DNA of 26,662 nt, taken from assembly GCA_004009845.1 (NCBI GenBank), contig RMBW01000215.1:1-26662 (forward strand), in the 5' to 3' direction. Source of the DNA: Davidsoniella eucalypti (taxonomy: Eukaryota; Ascomycota; Sordariomycetes; Microascales; Ceratocystidaceae). How positions within the stretch are numbered: position 1 is the stretch's first letter; every line of letters begins with the position of its first letter. Below, in pieces: positions 20,346-26,662 of this stretch. Under the pieces are notes generated by a model. The model did not search any database, had not been told where the DNA came from, and worked only from the letters and a program-made list of their open reading frames with translations. The position numbers and the translations under genes were made by a program.

Positions 20346-23300
20346 AAGACATGCTGGCACCATAGAAGCTGGATCTAAGTCAGAATAGAAACGTAAATGC
20401 ACACAACAAAAAGTAGAAGAGTAGTTTTACATACGAGAACTCTTTATCTTGGTTTCAAGTGTTCAGCCACTAGTTTTTGAAGTGAAATAAGGGCGTCAAC
20501 TTGAAGAAAAAAAAGAAAAGAGAGACCTTTTTGCTTGTTTGATCAATTCAGTTGCGTTTGGGGACGCATCTGTATAAATCATTTATGACTTGTCACCATA
20601 GGGTAGACAATATGAGTTCTCGTGTTGGATATATAGGATCTGTTGTTTTGTCGTAGGATATTCTCCTCGAGGGCACCTGTTAGTCGAGTCTCTCTCTGGT
20701 AGAGTATAGTTTGTATCCTATAACTTGAGGGAAAGAGAAGGGACTGTCGCCCTTGAGAGATGATGAGGCAGAAGAGAAACATAGGAATACGCCGACGGTG
20801 AAGCCAATGAAACAGAAAACGTCAAAAATCGGCTTAGTTTCTAGCAAAGTTGAAGCTGAAGTTCTAGTCTTGGTGGGTATGTATCAACGCTACGCATCCA
20901 ACTTGTTTATCTACATGTGTGTGTCCATTGTTCTATATCCTATAGCCCCGCACCGGACATTCGATCATCTTGTATATCTGCTGTTCGGGGATTGTTGTAT
21001 CTGGCGGCATGGTTGCATGGGATATCTGCATAGGATGTAGTGGCTACAACACGTCGTTAGTAAGATATCACCATTAGTAGTAGCCAGCTTGCAAACACTC
21101 GCTGGCAGACATCGGCTAGTCGGCCGGAACGGAATGGAAGTCATCCTCTTCTACTCTTGGGCATATACGTCGATATCAGAATCCTTGGCCAAGGTTCACG
21201 ACGAAGAACCTGGTATAAATGCGTTCTCAGGGCACAATCAAACTGGTTTCTTATGAAAGAGTATCGAGTCAGGCATCTAACATGAAACGGTATAACCTTT
21301 GAACGGGTAGGTGATACTATGGATGCTCCCTCTCAACACATAGCCTGGTTTGCTTCTTAATGCCACTTTTGTAGTTAACCATCTCTCCCGTAGCTCATTT
21401 GTCCCCAAGATAGGCCACTTGGTATAGATAGCATTTCCAACAATTCAGTCTCTCCCTTTTCTACGAAACATGACAACAATGCCCGCCAAGGATGCCAAAA
21501 GAATCGTGACGTCAAGGCAGCACCAAGTCTTTTCATAACGCAGGCCCTAATGCAACATGGGAAATTGCTCGGTAGATACTTGGATGCAATGTCAAGGGGG
21601 CAAGTTTTCTCCTACTTCCTGTCCTTTTCTAGATGTTTAAGCCAAGTGTTGGATAGGAAAAGGTAGGTTCGATATGATATGGCATTAACCCTAATATTGT
21701 TTCAAACCCCCTACGTATATGCCGGACCTTCTTGATACACGGACATATAGGGAGGGAGAGCGTTACGTCTCTTGACATTTTGAACCCAGCCCCGATGAAC
21801 CACAGTTGCTGCTATTCCGTAGCTCCATAGTGGCCGTTGTTCTGACTGTTCTTATCTGGCAAACACTATAGATTATCGATCGGCTAGCCTATTGGCAGTC
21901 TAGTGCACATGTCGTAAGCCGTCAGTTTTCTCTAGGGACCGTTCCGGCCGACAAGAGATTACGTGGATTGAGATAGCGGCATACTTTGTCAGTGTTTCCT
22001 CTCTTGACTCTGTAAACCAGCCCTTTTTTCGATCAGTTGCGGCGCATTATAAAATCGGTCTAGGCAAGCCCTTCAGCCAATCCCAGGCCATCGAAGCGCC
22101 AAGCCGGAGTTGTGGGAGCCCTGGTGCCACCACACAGATGGGAATAATTCCTGACATTGAGTAATCAAAATCAACTAGCTAAATCTTTGTGAGGGTAAAT
22201 TACGGGGTCTATCCTGGATTTGATAGTAGATTTTTTTTTTTGTTTCTTAGATATTTTACTGAGCATTACCGTGAGTGCGCAAATATATGCACCTCCAATA
22301 TGAGCTATCATGTTTTGCTGTTTTTACGGTCAGTCTTTTCATTCCAAGCATCACGTTATCGACGTGACGGAGCAACGGAAAGACAAAGGAGGTGTTCTTA
22401 CTTTTGTATTTACAAAATCATGAATCTCTTACTGTCATAAATAACAGAAATGCCTTCTGTATGCAGCACAACATGCACCAATAAACAAACGAAGATGTAC
22501 ACATAGCACAGATATATCTTGTTCCAAAGAACACAACACAGAGATATGTGGAGATGGCCAATCTTTCAAAAAGCGAAGACAAGCTTGGGGGCAGCTTTCT
22601 TCCCTCCCAGTACACTTTGCTGGCCCAGTAAGACACCGACTGAAGCTAGACGGGCTAGGTTCTTTTTTTCCGTGATTGTATATAATTTGAAATGACGATA
22701 GTTATCTGCGTGGTTCGAGACAGCTTGCCAAATGTCTTTTTATTTATTTTATTAATTTTCCCTGAAGAAGGGCCTCCATCCTTCCTCTCCCCCAAGCCAC
22801 GAGATTTGTCCATACCTAGGTGTGTGTTGCTTAGTATATCCCAATATGGACACGATATGCAATAGTATCTATACATACATTAGTGCAATGCATAAAATAC
22901 ACTTTGTAGTTGGATTGCAGATGCCGTTCGGGGCCCTAACTTGTGCCAATGGATCGTGAAAGGGAACAATAATCCGCATTTACTGAGTGATGTAGGTAGC
23001 ATATATAGCATGGCATAGTCATGTAGTTTTAGTTGTACACACGTGATGTATATACATACAGATACAACTAGTTTCATATTACTGGTACTGGCTACCAGTT
23101 TTGTCGTTGAAAAAGCTGCTAGTCCCGTCAGATCCTCGGCTTCTCCGTAGATCAGCAAAAAGTCGTAGTTTGTTCTATAATTCCGCAGCGGCAGACATAC
23201 TGACCACGATGATCTTCACAAGGGAGGGGACGGAGGGACGGACTAGTTTTGTTTTCTCTCTAATTGCCAGCATAGATACACATGTATGTATGCCCATAGT

Positions 23301-23885
23301 AAGTTCATCTTGAACATGCAATCTCTTATAGGCCCAAGATAAAAATATATGTGTACAGCTATGTTTTGTCTCTAAGTCTTGCGAGCGCAAGCATGGTTGT
23401 GGCTGTGTTGAGGTTACCGAGCCCGAAGAATATAAAAAGGAATCATGATGAACATCCGACAAAGACATACCTACATACCTACGCCTTGTACAGAGTTCAT
23501 GAGCGGCTGGAAGAAACAATCATATGCACTTTACAAAATCAAATACACGCGGCATCGGGAGAAGACAGTAGAAGAGACAAGTAGGCTTCATAGAGAAAGC
23601 TCAGGAAGAAGAAATTACCGCTGTTCACCAGAACGAACAATAAGAAATATCCTGTGTTCACAACCTAAATGTATACTGGGTACCGTCATATGGCACCGAA
23701 TATAGATTGCTTCTGCAGGTGACCCTCCGCCACTAAGATCATAGTGACACCAAATAAAAAGGCTTGAAGCTTTGATGATGGTGGACACAAGAAGAAAACA
23801 AACCACAGGCTCCCTTAACACCATCTTGTGGTGATCTTCCATTCTGGTAGTAACAATACATGTGGATACTACATGCCGCAAGTCA

Positions 23886-23902
23886 CGAGACCACAGGTCT
23901 CG
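23886..23902. repeat. Perfect hairpin CGAGACC-ACA-GGTCTCG
   Basis: Seven-base inverted arms with a three-base loop. There is no T-run after it and no gene next to it, so no role can be assigned. Its box-B-like string does not fit a tRNA T-arm. Confidence 0.6.
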
Positions 23903-24668
23903 AACTCCAACTGACATCAAGCAAGATAGAACCAAAAGAAGAGGATGTTATAGGTGTGGTAGCATCAATTTGAACCTCGCAAATGCTCATATGCTCATTC
24001 CCATATGTACAGATATGAATAGACCTGGGTGTAAAAAGGGAGAACATGGGTCGAGTTGTCACAAGTCGAATCTTCTAGTAAAGCCAAGGTACGAAGCTAT
24101 GGAATCGAAACATAACCAAAACCGTGTGGGTAGACACGATGATGGGCAGTGATGTCATGGTCTTAAGAGAGGCATAAGAACACATGGCAGGGGGAGAAAG
24201 TGGGAGACTAGACAATCGGAGAGCTAGAGGCCATCACTTAGAGTCCAGTATTAGCATAGGTTGTTGGAGATCGTGTAGGGCAGGGCATCTGCTGCCGAGT
24301 ACAAGCGAAGTGTCGATCCGATCATGTGCCTAGCTAGAGAAGATAATGGCTAGCATATAGCTTAAGACCTTACAGAGATCGTGTATAAGTAGGTACACCA
24401 ACGGATAAACATATATGTATACCTGATATCAATGATTTGGTAATCTGTGCCGAGGAAGGGAAAATGATGCCAGAAGAACAGAACTAGAATTATGTATATC
24501 ACTTTAGAAAGACGAGCTACAGATATAGCCCACAGCTATTACAGTGTCGAGTGTTGGGAAGCTGGAGGGGTTTTGGGTGTTGAAATACATTAGAGGCCGC
24601 TTGCGATCGAATTGGATGTTTGGTTTCATCGCGAGAAAACATGAAAGAGAACCTGGTTGCTGCCTTCT

Positions 24669-24757
24669 AAGCTGTGTTGTTGTATAAGATAAATGAATTA
24701 AAAAGAAAAAAAAAAGAAAAGAAAAAAAAAGAAAAAAAAAAGCTGTGTTGTTGTATA
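24669..24757 (+). mobile_element. Short A-rich insertion with 18-bp target-site-like repeats
   Basis: The string AAGCTGTGTTGTTGTATA occurs exactly twice, at 24669-24686 and 24740-24757. Between the copies lie 53 nt: a short AT-rich lead (AGATAAATGAATT) followed by A-runs broken by single G residues. An A-rich 3' tail abutting a direct repeat is the signature of target-primed reverse transcription by a non-LTR retroelement, here with an almost empty payload. The two A residues at the 24740 end are shared with the tail, so the duplication may be 16 bp. Replication slippage is the alternative. Confidence 0.5.
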
Positions 24758-26493
24758 CAAGCCTCAGGGCTTTTACTACTAGTTGGTTTTCCCTAGTGCC
24801 TTCTTTGTCTTCCTGTGTGTCTTAGGCTATCGTTGGGACCGCTAAAAGACTTAGCGCAGCATAGGACGCTACCATACCTGCTGAAAGATGGGTGATTACG
24901 ACAAAATTAGAATTTTCAATGGCCAGGCCCAGTTGGGACTATCATTGACCGACGATCTATTTCGGAGCCTTTTTTTCTCTCTATTGTTTATTGGTGAATT
25001 TTAATGTAAGGAAAAAACGACAAAAGAAATTAAAAGATTTATTTAAATTTATTTAAAAATTACCGGATTTAATTTGGAGGCCGCTATACTATGTATAGTG
25101 AAGAAAAGAACAGCACAAATCGGCTATTCAAAGAAGAGGAGATCAGGTGATGTTTGATATCAGGATCTCAAATTAATAAAGAGCAGTAAAGATAGAAGAA
25201 AACGCCCGGGTTCGTTCCCACGATAAAGAACCTGGAATGCTGGCAATTTCCTGTCTTGACCGGAATCGTGTTGTTTTGTTTGTTGTTTCTATTTCTTGAC
25301 ACTAGCCAGGCACAGACAGATGCTGATTAGCGCATTACGAATAACATGCTACAAGCTGACAGGCTGTAACTAATAAATGTCGAGCTGGAATCACTGCTGT
25401 GCCTTTCTTATATGCTTCATTACAACACTCTGGCTCAGCCTTTGCGATCTTCTGTCAAGTCAAAGAAAGTATCAGTCAAAGCTCTTCAGCCGCACGTAAA
25501 ATGCAAATAATGTCCTAGCGTCTGCTTGTTTGCGTAGACTTATCCCGAGCCTAGGTTCAGGGCCCTCCTTGTTCTGTGTGCGACCCAGGTGATGCCGATC
25601 CAGCTATAAGAGCTAGCTAGATGGAGGAAGAGAATCAATTCTGTGCTGTCTTTCTGTATTGGATAGGAAAAGAGAACTAGCTTGGTCTCCGTTTATTAGA
25701 GAATATGAATAGCCTGTCTTGTTTTTGGCCCATGCAGATAACAACTAGACAGCCTACACACGAAACACAGGCGAGTAGTTGGCGTCCTCCGGCGGTGCTT
25801 TTGGTTCTCAGCAGGACAGGCCAGGCTTGTTCGTCTGCCAACCTTCTTCAGCTGTTGCGCTGAACCACCCAAAGTACCCTGTGCCTCTGCGAGAATGAGA
25901 TGGATAGCGGACAAGGAAACGCTAGACCTCACTCACCTAATGAGATTTCTTGGCCGAAGAATACAACAGTAAATATAACGCCTGACTAGTGGTACATTCA
26001 GTATAGCCATAAGTTCGTGCCGAGTAGGAAACAAGTGCTGCTTTAGGGTCTCTATGAAACAGAGCTTATAGTAGGGCTGTAGTATATATATGTATAAATA
26101 TATTGCGCCAGGCTATTCGTCCCTTTTCTCACATTCCCTTTTTCCCTTCTCATATTACGCTTCTTCCATGTACCTCGAGCCATGCATTCGTTAGGATGAG
26201 CTTATATACGTTAATGAATGAAAAGGAAATAAACATCGACGCCTTCACGTAGCCCGGCCGTGTGGCGGCTGTAGCGAGAGGAAAAAGCAGGATAGTCAAC
26301 TACGATCCCACGAATGAGGCATGATGATAGCCGACACCAAGAAAGCCCCCTCTACTCCTCTGCTCTGCTATCCTTTCGATACACCCCATCGCTACCAAGA
26401 CTTTGATATCCGTAGCCTTGCTTATATATTTCTTCTCTTACTAGTTGCATTGCAGGAGTGCCAGCAGAAAAGCCTGGTATGTATTATCTGCGA

Positions 26494-26519
26494 GACTGCA
26501 GGACTGCAGGAGCGATCCC
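26494..26519. repeat. CTGCAGG-type short repeat, second copy
   Basis: It contains ACTGCAGG twice in tandem followed by AGCGATCCC. A near copy lies at 14429-14452, differing by two single-base indels. Confidence 0.45.
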
Positions 26520-26662
26520 AGACAAGCAAGAACAACAACAAAATTGCAACTACCGCAGAGGTGTAGCCACGTTGGGATCTTACCTGCATTTTGCATCAAG
26601 CCTACGTGGGCCACTTTCGTCCTGCGTGCCTTCTGTCTTCCCTTCCATCTTTCTACGAAATT

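Larger units (their letters stand above)
19106..26662. other. Long gene-poor interval downstream of the 543-aa gene
   Basis: About 7.5 kb with no convincing gene on either strand. Open frames are mostly under 100 codons, some rely on non-ATG starts, and none has a motif I recognise. The frame at 26321-26566 has a real ATG but looks random. Named contents are a C-rich run (20331-20345), T11 at 22231-22241, a 17-nt perfect hairpin (23886-23902), a poly-A-like insertion with flanking repeats (24669-24757), AT-rich DNA near 25010-25075, and a short CTGCAGG-type repeat at 26494-26519. No rRNA or tRNA was recognised. Confidence 0.5.

Noticed and set aside
23880..23920. Minus-strand GTTCGAGAC, matching a tRNA box-B pattern
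   Set aside because: The flanking bases do not form a T-stem. The string is part of the short CGAGACC hairpin instead.
23862..24152. 96-codon frame with CYRC and other Cys/His residues
   Set aside because: It starts with GTG, and the Cys/His spacing does not match a zinc knuckle or other known finger.
25195..25225. GGGTTCGTTCCC, resembling a tRNA T-arm
   Set aside because: The box-B adenine is missing, the five-base stem does not pair, and no acceptor or D-arm lies upstream.

Overview
The window looks like nuclear DNA of a filamentous ascomycete (Pezizomycotina, possibly Sordariomycetes; the lineage is an inference). The genes are monocistronic. The two visible introns have GTAAG donors, CAG acceptors and TTAAC or CTAAC branch points. 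Two leaders are long and pyrimidine-rich, and one protein is a recognisable fungal G1/S repressor. There are no bacterial operons or Shine-Dalgarno sites.

Only three protein genes can be supported in 26.7 kb. (1) 2243-3596, plus strand, two exons: a Whi5/Nrm1-family G1/S transcription repressor of 423 aa with a GTB-like core and about fifteen S/T-P sites. (2) 5498-7417, minus strand, one exon: a 639-aa single-pass membrane protein with a Ser/Thr-rich outer segment, one transmembrane helix and a long cytosolic tail carrying two NPFxD motifs, in the style of Mid2/Wsc wall sensors. (3) 16854-18787, plus strand, two exons: a 543-aa protein of unknown function whose first exon holds only nine and a third codons.

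Genes 1 and 2 converge on a 1.9-kb T/A-rich spacer. Genes 2 and 3 diverge from a gene-poor interval of more than 8 kb. The last 7.5 kb after gene 3 also shows no convincing gene. These gaps hold microsatellites, homopolymer runs, one possible decayed gene (9116-9411, minus) and one short A-rich insertion flanked by an 18-bp direct repeat.

The best leads are these: an in-frame 105-codon extension after the single TAG stop of gene 3, opening with a GRKRRR basic cluster; a 982-nt ATG-free stretch before gene 3; a roughly 0.9-kb leader of gene 1 whose only ATG opens a 17-codon upstream ORF; NPFxD signals in a surface protein with no visible signal peptide; and the retroposition-like A-rich insertion at 24.7 kb. 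No CRISPR array, rRNA, convincing tRNA or complete transposon was seen. No pathway links the three genes from sequence alone, although cell-cycle start and wall sensing are both growth-control functions.
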